Assembly: GCA_051649085.1 (NCBI GenBank)
Contig: JBOFGK010000044.1
Location: forward strand, 19,965-83,964
Direction of reading: 5' to 3'
Origin: JBOFGK01 sp051649085
GTDB lineage: Bacteria; Bacillota_I; Bacilli_A; UBA3375
DNA: 64,000 bases
Both the position numbers and the translations under genes were made by a program. The notes under the pieces were generated by a model. That model did not search any database, had not been told where the DNA came from, and worked only from the letters and a program-made list of their open reading frames with translations. The stretch's first letter is position 1. Each line of letters opens with the position of its first letter. This document shows positions 25,839-35,069 of the stretch, piece by piece.

Positions 25839-27905
25839 ATGGCAAGAGAGTTTAGTTTAGCAAATACTCGTAATATTGGAATTATGGCACACATTGATGC
25901 AGGTAAGACTACTACTACGGAACGTATTTTATATTACACTGGTCGTGTTCACAAAATTGGTGAGACTCACGACGGTGCGAGTCAAATGGACTGGATGGAG
26001 CAAGAACAAGAGCGTGGAATTACGATTACTTCAGCGGCAACAACTGCACAATGGAATGGTCACCGTGTAAATATCATTGATACTCCAGGTCACGTTGACT
26101 TTACAGTTGAAGTTGAACGTTCACTTCGTGTACTTGATGGAGCAGTTGCTGTTCTTGATGCACAAAGTGGTGTTGAACCACAAACTGAAACAGTTTGGCG
26201 TCAAGCTACAACTTACGGGGTTCCTCGTGTTGTGTTTGTAAACAAAATGGATAAAATGGGTGCTGATTTCAAATACTCACTTAAAACATTAGAAGATCGA
26301 TTAGCCGCTGATGCGCACGCTATTCAGTTACCAATCGGTGCAGAAAGTGACTTTAATGCAATTATTGATTTAGTTGAAATGAAAGCTCACTTCTACAATG
26401 ATGATTTAGGTGAAAATATTGAAGTTAAGGATATTCCAGAAGAATTCCTTGATGATGCGCAAGCATACCGTGAATCATTAATCGATGCAGTTAGTGCATA
26501 TGATGATGAATTAATGGAAACTTATTTAGAAGAAGGTGACGTTTCAGTTGAAATGTTAAAAGCGGGAATCCGTAAAGCTGTAATCACTGGGGAATTCTTC
26601 CCTGTATTATGTGGTTCTGCCTTTAAAAATAAAGGTGTTCAATTAATGCTTGATGCAGTTATTGATTACTTACCTTCACCATTAGATGTACCAGCAATTA
26701 CAGGTGTATTACCAAATGGAGAAGAGTCAACTCGTCCTTCAGATGATAATGAGCCATTTGCAGCACTTGCCTTTAAAATTATGACTGACCCATACGTTGG
26801 AAAATTAAGTTTCTTCCGTGTATACTCAGGAACATTAAATGCAGGTAGTTATGTAACTAATGCAACAAAAGGTAAAAAAGAGCGTATTGGTCGTTTATTA
26901 CAAATGCATGCAAACACTCGTGAAGAAATCGACATTGTTTATTCAGGAGATATTGCCGCAGCAGTTGGTCTTAAAGATACAACTACTGGAGATTCATTAT
27001 GTGATGAAAAACATCCAATCGTGTTAGAATCAATGAACTTCCCAGAACCAGTTATCTCGGTTGCAATTGAACCAAAAACAAAAGCTGACCAAGATAAAAT
27101 GGGACTTGCACTTTCTAAATTATCGGATGAGGATCCAACATTTAGAACGTATACTGATCACGAAACAGGACAAACAATTATTTCAGGAATGGGTGAGCTT
27201 CACCTTGATGTAATCGTTGACCGTATGAAGCGTGAATTTAAAGTAGAAGCAAACGTTGGTGCGCCACAAGTATCATACCGTGAAACATTTAAAGTTGCAG
27301 CGAACGCTGAAGGTAAATACGTTAAACAATCAGGAGGACGTGGACAATATGGACACGTGTGGATTGAATTTACACCAGTTGAACCAGGAACGCCATTTGA
27401 ATTTATTGATGGAGTTGTCGGTGGGGTTGTACCAAGAGAATATATTGGTGCCGTACAACGTGGACTTGTTGATGCAATGAAAACCGGAGCATTAGCAGGA
27501 TATCCTTTAATTGACATTAAAGCAAGACTATATGATGGTTCTTACCACGATGTCGATTCAAATGAACAAGCCTTCTCAATTGCAGCATCTATGGCAATGA
27601 AAGAAGCATATAAACACTGTAAACCAGTTTTACTTGAGCCAATTATGGCAGTTGAAGTTACAACTCCAGAAGAATACATGGGAGATGTAATGGGAGATAT
27701 TTCTTCAAGACGTGGACGTATTGAAGGACAAGAAAACAGAGGAAACGCATTAATCATTAAAGCAATGGTACCACTTTCAGAAATGTTTGGTTACTCGACT
27801 GATCTACGTACTTATACGCAAGGTCGTGCAACATACACAATGCAAATGGATCACTATGAAGATTGTCCAAATAATATTGCAGAAGAAATTATTAAAAAAA
27901 AATAG
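25839..27905 (+). CDS. fusA: Elongation factor G
   Basis: 688 residues. The GTPase domain has G1 AHIDAGKTT (about 17-25), G2 RGITI, G3 DTPGHVDF and G4 NKMD; domain IV has the GGRGQYGHVWIEF and GGVVPREYI blocks, and domain V ends in YEDCPNNIAEEIIKKK. EF-G catalyses translocation on the ribosome and, with RRF, subunit recycling. The RBS is GAAGGGAG. It lies 27 bases after rpsG in the usual str order. Its codon choice looks like that of its highly expressed neighbours. Confidence 0.98.
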   Translation: MAREFSLANTRNIGIMAHIDAGKTTTTERILYYTGRVHKIGETHDGASQMDWMEQEQERGITITSAATTAQWNGHRVNIIDTPGHVDFTVEVERSLRVLDGAVAVLDAQSGVEPQTETVWRQATTYGVPRVVFVNKMDKMGADFKYSLKTLEDRLAADAHAIQLPIGAESDFNAIIDLVEMKAHFYNDDLGENIEVKDIPEEFLDDAQAYRESLIDAVSAYDDELMETYLEEGDVSVEMLKAGIRKAVITGEFFPVLCGSAFKNKGVQLMLDAVIDYLPSPLDVPAITGVLPNGEESTRPSDDNEPFAALAFKIMTDPYVGKLSFFRVYSGTLNAGSYVTNATKGKKERIGRLLQMHANTREEIDIVYSGDIAAAVGLKDTTTGDSLCDEKHPIVLESMNFPEPVISVAIEPKTKADQDKMGLALSKLSDEDPTFRTYTDHETGQTIISGMGELHLDVIVDRMKREFKVEANVGAPQVSYRETFKVAANAEGKYVKQSGGRGQYGHVWIEFTPVEPGTPFEFIDGVVGGVVPREYIGAVQRGLVDAMKTGALAGYPLIDIKARLYDGSYHDVDSNEQAFSIAASMAMKEAYKHCKPVLLEPIMAVEVTTPEEYMGDVMGDISSRRGRIEGQENRGNALIIKAMVPLSEMFGYSTDLRTYTQGRATYTMQMDHYEDCPNNIAEEIIKKK

Positions 27906-27913
27906 CGAAAAGC

Positions 27914-27942
27914 TTGTAAAAAATCAATTTTTTTAGTAAAAT
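27914..27942 (+). promoter_or_regulatory. Internal promoter before tuf
   Basis: TTGTAA at 27914-27919 and TAAAAT at 27937-27942 are separated by 17 bases, within the 68-base fusA-tuf gap. It would let tuf be transcribed at a higher level than the upstream genes. Confidence 0.6.
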
Positions 27943-27973
27943 ATTATAGGAAAGTAAAAAACAGGAGGAAACA

Positions 27974-29161
27974 ATGGGTAAAGAGAAATTTGACCGTTCG
28001 AAAGAACACGTTAATATTGGAACAATTGGTCACGTTGACCACGGTAAAACTACATTAACTGCAGCAATTACTACAGTTTTATCTAAAAATGGAATGGCGC
28101 AAGCACAAGCTTACGACCAAATTGATGGAGCACCTGAAGAAAAAGCTCGTGGGATTACTATCTCAACTGCACACGTTGAGTACGAAACAGCTACTAGACA
28201 CTACGCACACGTAGACTGTCCAGGTCACGCCGATTACGTTAAAAACATGATTACTGGAGCTGCACAAATGGATGGGGGAATCTTAGTAATTGATGCTACT
28301 GATGGTCCTATGCCTCAAACTCGTGAGCACATTTTATTATCACGTCAAGTAGGAGTACCTCGTATTGTTGTATTCTTAAACAAAGTTGATATGATTGAAG
28401 ATGAAGAGTTAATCGAATTAGTAGAAATGGACGTTCGTGAGTTATTAAGCGAGTACGGATTTGACGGAGATAACATTCCAGTTATCGCAGGTTCTGCACT
28501 TAAAGCTCTTGAAGGAGATCCAGTATACGAAGCGAAAATTCATGAATTAATGGACGCTGTAGATTCTTACATCGAAACTCCACCTCGTGATATTGATAAG
28601 CCATTCATGATGCCAGTTGAGGGTGTTGTATCAATCACTGGACGTGGAACAGTTGCTACTGGACGTGTTGAAAGAGGACGTTTAGAAGTTAACCAAGAAG
28701 TTGAAATCGTAGGTCTTGTTGAAGAAAGTAAAAAAGTAGTATGTACAGGAATTGAAATGTTCCGTAAATTACTAGATTACGCTGAAGCGGGAGATAACGT
28801 TGGATGTTTACTTCGTGGAGTTGCTCGTGATGAAATTGAAAGAGGACAGTTATTAACTAAACCAGGAACTGTTTTCCCTCACACAGAAATCGAAGCAGAA
28901 GTTTATATTTTAAGTAAAGAAGAAGGGGGACGTCACACACCAATTTTCTCAAACTACCGTCCTCAATTCTACTTTACAACTACTGATGTTACAGGTTCAA
29001 TCGAATTAGCTGAAGGAACTGAAATGTTAATGCCAGGTGATAACGGGAAAATGATTGTTAAATTAAACAAACCAGTTGCCGTTGAGGTTGGAACTAAATT
29101 CTCAATTAGAGAAGGTGGACACACTGTAGGTGCAGGTTCTGTAAGTGTAATTACTAAATAA
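27974..29161 (+). CDS. tuf: Elongation factor Tu
   Basis: 395 residues. G1 GHVDHGKTT (about 18-26), G2 RGITI, G3 DCPGHADYVKNM, G4 NKVD and G5 GSAL are all present, followed by the two beta-barrel domains with GRGTVATGRVERG and the C-terminal REGGHTVGAGSVSVI. EF-Tu delivers aminoacyl-tRNA to the ribosomal A site as a GTP complex. AGGAGGAAACAATG is a strong start. Last gene of the str operon; a 12-bp perfect terminator follows. Confidence 0.98.
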   Translation: MGKEKFDRSKEHVNIGTIGHVDHGKTTLTAAITTVLSKNGMAQAQAYDQIDGAPEEKARGITISTAHVEYETATRHYAHVDCPGHADYVKNMITGAAQMDGGILVIDATDGPMPQTREHILLSRQVGVPRIVVFLNKVDMIEDEELIELVEMDVRELLSEYGFDGDNIPVIAGSALKALEGDPVYEAKIHELMDAVDSYIETPPRDIDKPFMMPVEGVVSITGRGTVATGRVERGRLEVNQEVEIVGLVEESKKVVCTGIEMFRKLLDYAEAGDNVGCLLRGVARDEIERGQLLTKPGTVFPHTEIEAEVYILSKEEGGRHTPIFSNYRPQFYFTTTDVTGSIELAEGTEMLMPGDNGKMIVKLNKPVAVEVGTKFSIREGGHTVGAGSVSVITK

Positions 29162-29181
29162 TCTAAACCAAAGTTGTTTTC

Positions 29182-29210
29182 AAGACTTACACAATATGTG
29201 TAAGTCTTTT
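29182..29210 (+). terminator. Terminator after tuf
   Basis: AAGACTTACACA and TGTGTAAGTCTT form a perfect 12-bp stem with a 3-base loop, followed by a short T tract. Confidence 0.9.
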
Positions 29211-29234
29211 ACTATATATATATGGAGATGTAAA

Positions 29235-30068
29235 ATGTCAAAATGGTTTCAAAACAATAAGTTCTTTTCAATAATTGGATTAGTAATCGTAATAATAATT
29301 ACAACTATTATTATTGTTAATCTAAATAATAAAAAAACAAGTGATCTTAAACAAGGCAAAGAACTTGAAACAGAGCATCAAACTGAACTAGAATATAAAC
29401 AAGCAAATAACCAAACAGAGGAAACGAATAAGCAAAAATATACAGCACCTGCTGCATATACAGAGGTTAAAGAATCAACATGTCCTTCGTCAACGAGTGT
29501 GTTAGTAAACAAACAATATTCTTTACCGAGCAATTATCGTCCAGCATCAATTGTTTATCCAGATTTACCAGTTTCGAGTTTTTCCTCAAATTCTGTGCAT
29601 ACTGTTTCTGAAGTAATTGTTCCAGCGCTAACTGAGTTATTTGCAGGAGCAGAACAAGCGGGTTATCCATTGGTTGTTTATTCAGGTTTTAGACCATATG
29701 AAATGCAAACTAGTTTATATAATTCTTATGTAGCAAGTGAAGGACAGGTAAATGCTGATCGTTTTTCAGCTCGTCCAGGTTTTTCTGAACATCAAACAGG
29801 AATAACACTTGATGTTATGACTAAAGAACTTGACAGTGTAGAACTTGAAGATATGACCGGCACTCCAGCTGCCAAATGGTTAGAAGACAACAGTTATAAG
29901 TTTGGTTTCATCATTAGATATGCAAGTGATAAAGAGGACGTTACCTTATATAAACACGAAGCATGGCATTTACGTTATGTTGGTGTAGAACAAGCGACTC
30001 AAATGTATAACGAGCATCTAAGTTTGGAAGAATATTATTTTAAATATCCAGCTAAAATGTGTTCATAA
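29235..30068 (+). CDS. VanY-type D-alanyl-D-alanine carboxypeptidase (M15B), membrane-anchored
   Basis: 277 residues from the ATG at 29235; an in-frame ATG at 29196 lies inside the tuf terminator and is rejected. The N terminus has one membrane helix (about 11-32), then a Thr/Glu/Gln/Lys-rich linker and the catalytic domain: YSGFRPYEMQ, the zinc motif SEHQTGITLD (His and Asp ligands) and HEAWHLRYVG (general base Glu and third ligand His). These are the complete M15B signatures, so the enzyme should trim the terminal D-Ala of peptidoglycan stem peptides outside the cell. No van resistance genes are nearby, so a housekeeping wall role is more likely. Confidence 0.9.
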   Translation: MSKWFQNNKFFSIIGLVIVIIITTIIIVNLNNKKTSDLKQGKELETEHQTELEYKQANNQTEETNKQKYTAPAAYTEVKESTCPSSTSVLVNKQYSLPSNYRPASIVYPDLPVSSFSSNSVHTVSEVIVPALTELFAGAEQAGYPLVVYSGFRPYEMQTSLYNSYVASEGQVNADRFSARPGFSEHQTGITLDVMTKELDSVELEDMTGTPAAKWLEDNSYKFGFIIRYASDKEDVTLYKHEAWHLRYVGVEQATQMYNEHLSLEEYYFKYPAKMCS

Positions 30069-30159
30069 TTTTATTTTGCCATAAAAGCTAATTTAATTAG
30101 ATTTACAATGGGAATTTCTAATGAATTTACACTTATTTTACCTAAAAAATCTAATAATT

Positions 30160-30168
30160 TGTTATAAT
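30160..30168 (+). promoter_or_regulatory. Extended -10 promoter almost touching the divIC start
   Basis: TGT-TATAAT ends 6 bases before the ATG at 30175, so transcription would begin at or next to the start codon and the mRNA would be leaderless or nearly so. Confidence 0.5.
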
Positions 30169-30174
30169 TTATAT

Positions 30175-30453
30175 ATGAACTATAAAAAAATATTTAAAAA
30201 CCCTCTTACTGTCATTATTGTTGGATTACTAAGTGTATATATACTACAATATACATTTATTCCTTTTTATATGACCTTTAAAGAGGCGCAAGTTCTAAAA
30301 GAGGAGCTGGCTGAAAAAGAGAAAAAAAATCGAGAATTAAAAAAAATCCAGAATGCACTTGAACAAGGTGGTGAAGAAGAGCAAAAGTATATTCACGAAA
30401 AATTTCAACTTTCAGAACGTGATGAAATACTATTTGTTTTCCCAAATGAGTAA
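30175..30453 (+). CDS. divIC: DivIC/FtsB-family septum formation initiator
   Basis: 92 residues from the ATG at 30175 (the ATG at 30121 adds 18 hydrophobic residues upstream of the promoter box). The layout is the family's: a short cytoplasmic N terminus (MNYKKIFKNP), one membrane helix (about 11-30), then an extracytoplasmic coiled coil (EAQVLKEELAEKEKKNRELKKIQNAL) and a short C-terminal tail. DivIC pairs with FtsL in the division complex. The position directly before tilS-hpt-ftsH is the standard Bacillota context. Its stop overlaps the tilS start by 8 bases (ATGAGTAA). Low sequence identity is usual for the family. Confidence 0.8.
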   Translation: MNYKKIFKNPLTVIIVGLLSVYILQYTFIPFYMTFKEAQVLKEELAEKEKKNRELKKIQNALEQGGEEEQKYIHEKFQLSERDEILFVFPNE

Positions 30454-31561
30454 ACTGTGGTTAACAAATTTAAATTACGCAGAAAAATACTTAGTTGCTG
30501 TTAGTGGTGGAGTTGATTCAGTAGTATTAATGGATCTATTAGAAAAAGCCAATTACGACTATGAAGTGATTCACATTAATCATTTAACTCGTGGTCAAGA
30601 AAACAAACTTGAAACAGATTTAGTTCGAAAATATGCTCAGACAAACAAAAGAAAATTTCATTATTTTGAGTTTACAAATGAAATAAAGGGTAATTTTCAC
30701 AGTGAAGCAAGAGCGTTTCGACTTAACTGTTTTAAAGAAGTTTGTAATAAAAATAATTTGATAGCAGTGTTACTCGGCCATCATTTGGATGATCAATTGG
30801 AAAATTTAAAAATGTTTTCGCAAAAGTTAACCCCTAAATTAATGGAAGAAAAATCTCAATATAACGGTTTAACAATTATTAGACCATTGCTAAATATTTC
30901 TAAAGCAGAGATAACGACACTTGCTGATAAAACTGGCTTAAAATATTTAACTGATTCTTCAAACAATGATTCAAAGTATTTTCGTAATCGGATTAGAGCT
31001 GAACTTAGTCAACCAGAGCAAAAAGAAAGAGCGCTTGTTGAACTAGCAAATCAGAAAGTATCTGAACGGAAATATCGACAAATAGCAATTTTGGATACAC
31101 TTGCGATAGCTGAAATAAAACTACTAACAAATGACTTGAGAAGATTACTTTTAACAAAGTTTGTGAAAAGTAATATTGGCGAAAAAAATTTATCGAAAAA
31201 ACTCATAGTTCAAATTGAAACTGCTCTGACTGTACCATCTACAAAGCTCTTTCAAGTAACTCAAAATTTACAACTTGTAAAAGGCTATAAAAAACTCTAT
31301 TTTTGGGATTATAAAAAGCCTTTTGAAAATTCAGAAATAACTGAGATGTATGAAATTGCTAAAAGTAAAAGTAAAGTATTGGATTTAACTGTTAGACAGT
31401 TAAAAAAAGGTGATCGAGTTATATATAAAGATTATTCGAAAAAAGTAACAAGATTATTTATTGACCAAAAAATTGATAAAAATTTAAGACCAGTTTGGCC
31501 AATTTGTGTGAATGAAGATGATGAAATTATTTTTATTCCGAAGTTGTATGAAAGGATATAA
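30446..31561 (+). CDS. tilS: tRNA(Ile)-lysidine synthase
   Basis: 371 residues from ATG 30446; an in-frame start at 30353 lies deep inside divIC. The PP-loop motif SGGVDS is at residues 20-25 (VAVSGGVDSVVLMDLL), then HINHLTRG and GHHLDDQLEN. The enzyme converts C34 of the CAU-anticodon tRNA-Ile to lysidine, so that it reads AUA. It is essential in most bacteria. It is shorter than E. coli TilS (about 430), mostly in the C-terminal domain, of which only a compact part (LTVRQLKKGDRVI...RLFIDQKI) remains. It directly abuts hpt. Confidence 0.93.
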   Translation: MSKLWLTNLNYAEKYLVAVSGGVDSVVLMDLLEKANYDYEVIHINHLTRGQENKLETDLVRKYAQTNKRKFHYFEFTNEIKGNFHSEARAFRLNCFKEVCNKNNLIAVLLGHHLDDQLENLKMFSQKLTPKLMEEKSQYNGLTIIRPLLNISKAEITTLADKTGLKYLTDSSNNDSKYFRNRIRAELSQPEQKERALVELANQKVSERKYRQIAILDTLAIAEIKLLTNDLRRLLLTKFVKSNIGEKNLSKKLIVQIETALTVPSTKLFQVTQNLQLVKGYKKLYFWDYKKPFENSEITEMYEIAKSKSKVLDLTVRQLKKGDRVIYKDYSKKVTRLFIDQKIDKNLRPVWPICVNEDDEIIFIPKLYERI

Positions 31562-32119
31562 ATGAGTATGATTAATGACTTACGAGAAGTAATAATAACA
31601 AAAGAAGAATTAGAGGCGAAATGCAAAGAACTAGCAGCGATCGTTCAAAAAGATGTTGAACAGTTAAATGAAGTACCGATTTTTCTTGGATTATTAAAGG
31701 GTTGTTTACCATTCATGTCAGACTTGACAAAAGAAATTGACGCAAAAATAGAAGTTGATTACATGTCAGTAAGCTCGTTTTTTGGTCAAACAAAAGCTAG
31801 TGGAGAAGTTAATATTGTAAAAGATATGTCGGTATCAGTTAAAGATCGACACGTATACATTGTTGAAGATATCATTGATAGTGGACGTACTTTAAAGAAA
31901 GTTAAAGAATTACTATTATTTAGAGGAGCTAAATCAGTAAAAGTCATTACAATGACTGATAAACCGAGTGGAAGAACAGTTGAGTTCGTTCCTGATTATT
32001 ATGGGTTTATTGTTCCAGATGCCTTTTTAATTGGTTATGGTTTAGACTTTAAAGAACAATATCGTAATCTTGTTGCAATTGGTATACCTAAAGACGAGAT
32101 TATTAAAGGAGAAGAATAG
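31562..32119 (+). CDS. hpt: Hypoxanthine phosphoribosyltransferase
   Basis: 185 residues. The PRPP-binding signature is VYIVEDIIDSGRTL at about 98-111, with GLLKGCLPF upstream and YGFIVPDAFLIGYGLDF near the C terminus, all standard for HPRT. It salvages hypoxanthine and guanine to IMP and GMP. The ATG directly follows the tilS stop (TAAATG); a second ATG lies 6 bases on. ftsH begins directly after its stop. tilS-hpt-ftsH is a conserved Bacillota operon. Confidence 0.95.
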   Translation: MSMINDLREVIITKEELEAKCKELAAIVQKDVEQLNEVPIFLGLLKGCLPFMSDLTKEIDAKIEVDYMSVSSFFGQTKASGEVNIVKDMSVSVKDRHVYIVEDIIDSGRTLKKVKELLLFRGAKSVKVITMTDKPSGRTVEFVPDYYGFIVPDAFLIGYGLDFKEQYRNLVAIGIPKDEIIKGEE

Positions 32120-34318
32120 ATGAAACTAAATCGAAGTACACTTAGAATCTTTTATGTTGTAATTTTCTTATCGATTATAATGTCGTTTGTAAGTTATAAT
32201 GCATTTTCAGCGCAAGAAGAAATGTCATATAATCAATTTGTGAAAAATTTAAATGAAGATAAATATAATGCAATAAAAGTTGAGCCTTCTAATGGGGCGT
32301 TTCAAGTAACAGGTGAATTTAAAACAGCTGATGAAAACGGGAATACAACATTTAAAGTATATATTTTACCAACCGAAAAAAGCTTAAATGATATTGCAAC
32401 TGTAGCAGAAAAAAATGATGTGAAAATGACAATTGCTCCTGCATCAGAAATTTCGTTTTTTGGAATTTTATCAACATTTATTCCTTTGTTATTAATGGGA
32501 TTCATTATTTTATATTTCTTTAAAACAATGGGTAATAGTAATTCAAAAGCAATGTCGTTTGGAGAAAATAAAGCACGTCTTAATTCGGTAGTTGGAAAAA
32601 GTTTCGATAATATTGCCGGATATGTTGAGGAAAAGCAAGAATTAATTGAAGTTGTTGAATTTTTGAAAAATCCAGCAATCTTTAAGGAAATGGGAGCTAA
32701 AATTCCAAAAGGTGTGTTATTAGTTGGACCACCAGGTACAGGTAAAACACTTCTTGCTCAAGCAGTTGCTGGTGAAGCAAATGTTCCATTTTATTCAATT
32801 AGTGGATCTGACTTTGTAGAAATGTTTGTTGGGGTTGGAGCTAGTCGTGTTCGAGAAATGTTTAAACAAGCGAAAAAAGCAAGTCCATGTATTGTCTTTA
32901 TCGATGAAATTGATGCAGTTGGTCGTAAACGTGGAAACGGTGTTGGTGGTGGAAACGATGAACGTGAGCAAACACTTAACCAATTACTAGTAGAGATGGA
33001 TGGATTTGAAGTTAATTCGGGAATTGTTGTAATTGCAGCAACAAACCGTGCTGATGTCTTAGATAATGCATTATTACGTCCAGGTAGATTTGACCGTCAA
33101 GTACAAGTTGGAATGCCTGATTTGAAAACTCGTGAAGAAATTCTTAGATTACATGCGAAAAATGTGAAAATACTTGAAGGTGTTGATTTTGCAGAACTTG
33201 CGAAAAATACATCAGGAATGTCGGGAGCTGAACTTGCCAATATTATTAATGAATCAGCTATTGTTGCAGTTCGTTCGAAGAAAAAATCAATTGATGAAGA
33301 AGATTTAGAAGAAGCATTAGATCGTGTTATTTTAGGACCTGCGAAAAAAACTCGTAAATATATTGTTCAAGAAAAACGTATAGTTTCATATCATGAAGTT
33401 GGACATGTAATTATAGGTTTAGATTTAGAAGATGCAAGTACAATTCAAAAAGTTACAATTGTTCCACGTGGATTTGCTGGTGGATATGCATCAATGGCAC
33501 CTACGGAGGAACGTTTCTTCCAAACTAAGAGTCATTTATTGCAAAGTATTACTGGTCTATTAGGTGGACGAGCATCAGAAGAAATTTTCTTAAAAGAAAT
33601 TTCAAGTGGTGCACACAATGATTTTGAGCGTGCGACGGCAATTGCTCGTGCAATGGTTACAGAGTACGGGATGACTGATTTAGGAATTTACCAATACGAT
33701 AGTCGTGAAAATAAGAATAATCCATATATTCAAATGTATAGTGAAGAAACATCGAAAAAAATTGATGAAAAAATTAATGAAATTCTTGACACATGTTATG
33801 AACAAGCGAAAGAAATTTTAAATAGACGTCGAGAAGATGTTGAATTACTTGCAGAATTTTTACGTGAAGAAGAAACATTAACGCGTACAGATATTGATTA
33901 TATTTTAGAACATAAGAAAATGCCTGAAAAAGCTCATTCTGAAGTATATACAACTGAAGAATTATTGGCGATTGAACGTGAACAATTACTTGTTAATTAT
34001 AAACAAATTCAAAAGCAACAAGTAATCGCTAGACGTGATGTTCCTGAGACGCATATCTTAACTGATGATGAAATTAATGAATTAATTAATAAAGATTTAG
34101 AGAAAATCAAAAAAGAACGTTACTCAGTTGATGCAAGTGAACAAACTGAAACAGCATCTGTTTTAGAAGAGGACAAAGATTTAGAACAGATTGATGAAGT
34201 ACGTTACTCAGCTGACTCAAGTGAAAAAATTGAGAAAGTAACAGGTTTAGAAGATAGAGATGTAAAAGTTCTTGATGATGAGTCAACAGAAACTGACGAA
34301 AAAGATGAAACAAAGTAG
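32120..34318 (+). CDS. ftsH: ATP-dependent zinc metalloprotease FtsH with long acidic tail
   Basis: 732 residues, longer than the usual 610-660. Two membrane helices (about 8-28 and 113-133) flank a small external domain. AAA domain: Walker A GPPGTGKT (about 203), Walker B FIDEID, SRH ATNRADVLDNALLRPGRFDRQ. The zinc motif HEVGH starts near residue 425, and GGRASEE follows. It degrades misfolded or regulatory membrane and cytosolic proteins. After about residue 625 comes a charged tail in which KDLEKIKKERYSVDASEQTE and KDLEQIDEVRYSADSSEKIE form an imperfect repeat. The start abuts the hpt stop. Confidence 0.96.
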   Translation: MKLNRSTLRIFYVVIFLSIIMSFVSYNAFSAQEEMSYNQFVKNLNEDKYNAIKVEPSNGAFQVTGEFKTADENGNTTFKVYILPTEKSLNDIATVAEKNDVKMTIAPASEISFFGILSTFIPLLLMGFIILYFFKTMGNSNSKAMSFGENKARLNSVVGKSFDNIAGYVEEKQELIEVVEFLKNPAIFKEMGAKIPKGVLLVGPPGTGKTLLAQAVAGEANVPFYSISGSDFVEMFVGVGASRVREMFKQAKKASPCIVFIDEIDAVGRKRGNGVGGGNDEREQTLNQLLVEMDGFEVNSGIVVIAATNRADVLDNALLRPGRFDRQVQVGMPDLKTREEILRLHAKNVKILEGVDFAELAKNTSGMSGAELANIINESAIVAVRSKKKSIDEEDLEEALDRVILGPAKKTRKYIVQEKRIVSYHEVGHVIIGLDLEDASTIQKVTIVPRGFAGGYASMAPTEERFFQTKSHLLQSITGLLGGRASEEIFLKEISSGAHNDFERATAIARAMVTEYGMTDLGIYQYDSRENKNNPYIQMYSEETSKKIDEKINEILDTCYEQAKEILNRRREDVELLAEFLREEETLTRTDIDYILEHKKMPEKAHSEVYTTEELLAIEREQLLVNYKQIQKQQVIARRDVPETHILTDDEINELINKDLEKIKKERYSVDASEQTETASVLEEDKDLEQIDEVRYSADSSEKIEKVTGLEDRDVKVLDDESTETDEKDETK

Positions 34319-34326
34319 GAACTAAA

Positions 34327-34719
34327 ATGGTTATAAATATCCAAACAGAAGCTGAGTTAATTGCATTTGCTAAAAACTTTGCCGTGGATTTACAAGCGGG
34401 TGATATTCTATTTTTAGAAGGACCACTTGGTGCAGGTAAAACGACTTTTGTAAAAGGAATCGCCTTAGGTCTTGGAATTAAAAAACGAATAACTAGTCCA
34501 ACATATACGATTGTTAAAGAATATGAAAATAAACTGTGTCATTTAGACGCATATCGACTTGAACAATCAGAATTGGACTTAGATTACTATCTTGATAATA
34601 AATTCATAATTTGTGCTGAATGGCCAACAAAATTAGAGCAAAATTGTTTAAGTCCAACATATCTAATTTCAATCGATTATGAACAAGATGGACGAGTAAT
34701 AAATATTAGTAGAAATTAA
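34327..34719 (+). CDS. tsaE: tRNA threonylcarbamoyladenosine biosynthesis ATPase TsaE
   Basis: 130 residues, typical of the family. Walker A GPLGAGKTT is at 32-40, switch-like SPTYTIVKEY at about 60, and the LDAYRLE block follows. TsaE works with TsaB and TsaD to form t6A at position 37 of ANN-decoding tRNAs. It starts 8 bases after ftsH with a weak TAGGAAC site, so it probably belongs to the same operon. tsaB is not in this window. Confidence 0.93.
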   Translation: MVINIQTEAELIAFAKNFAVDLQAGDILFLEGPLGAGKTTFVKGIALGLGIKKRITSPTYTIVKEYENKLCHLDAYRLEQSELDLDYYLDNKFIICAEWPTKLEQNCLSPTYLISIDYEQDGRVINISRN

Positions 34720-34781
34720 AAAAACAGCACAAATTATTTCAATATATGATAAAATATAGATGTGTAAAATAAGGAGGAATA

Positions 34782-35009
34782 GTGGCTAAATATACAAAAA
34801 TTGAGACAACAACTTGTATTGCATGTGGAGCTTGTAGTGCAGAAGCGCCAGAAGTATTCGGAGAATATGACGATGGAATTGCATACTCATTATTAGATGA
34901 AAATGCAGGTGTAACAGAATTAGATCCATCTTTAGTTGAAGATGTTGAATTTGCAGTAGATTCATGTCCAACTGAATCAGTAATGTTACAAGATACACCT
35001 TTCGCATAA
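34782..35009 (+). CDS. [4Fe-4S] ferredoxin
   Basis: 75 residues, GTG start after AAGGAGGAATA. Cluster ligands are Cys12, Cys15, Cys18 and Cys62 followed by Pro (TCIACGACSAEAP and DSCPTES), the arrangement of the Bacillus single-cluster ferredoxins. The rest is acidic, as expected for an electron carrier. An extended -10 (TGA-TAAAAT, 34747-34755) and a UUCG-loop terminator frame it as a single-gene unit. Redox partners cannot be named. Confidence 0.93.
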   Translation: MAKYTKIETTTCIACGACSAEAPEVFGEYDDGIAYSLLDENAGVTELDPSLVEDVEFAVDSCPTESVMLQDTPFA

Positions 35010-35015
35010 AAAAAT

Positions 35016-35037
35016 AAGTGCTTCGGCACTTTTTTTT
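35016..35037 (+). terminator. UUCG-loop terminator after ferredoxin
   Basis: AAGTGC-TTCG-GCACTT followed by a T run; a perfect 6-bp stem with a stable tetraloop. Confidence 0.9.
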
Positions 35038-35069
35038 AAGCTAATTAGATAAATTTGATTGGAGTTAGA

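Noticed and set aside
27200..27757. Minus-strand open frames of 71 and 105 codons inside fusA
   Set aside because: Shadows of a highly conserved gene; no ribosome site or family match.
29196..29234. Upstream start for the VanY-type carboxypeptidase
   Set aside because: It lies within the tuf terminator hairpin; the ATG at 29235 begins a normal membrane-anchor segment.
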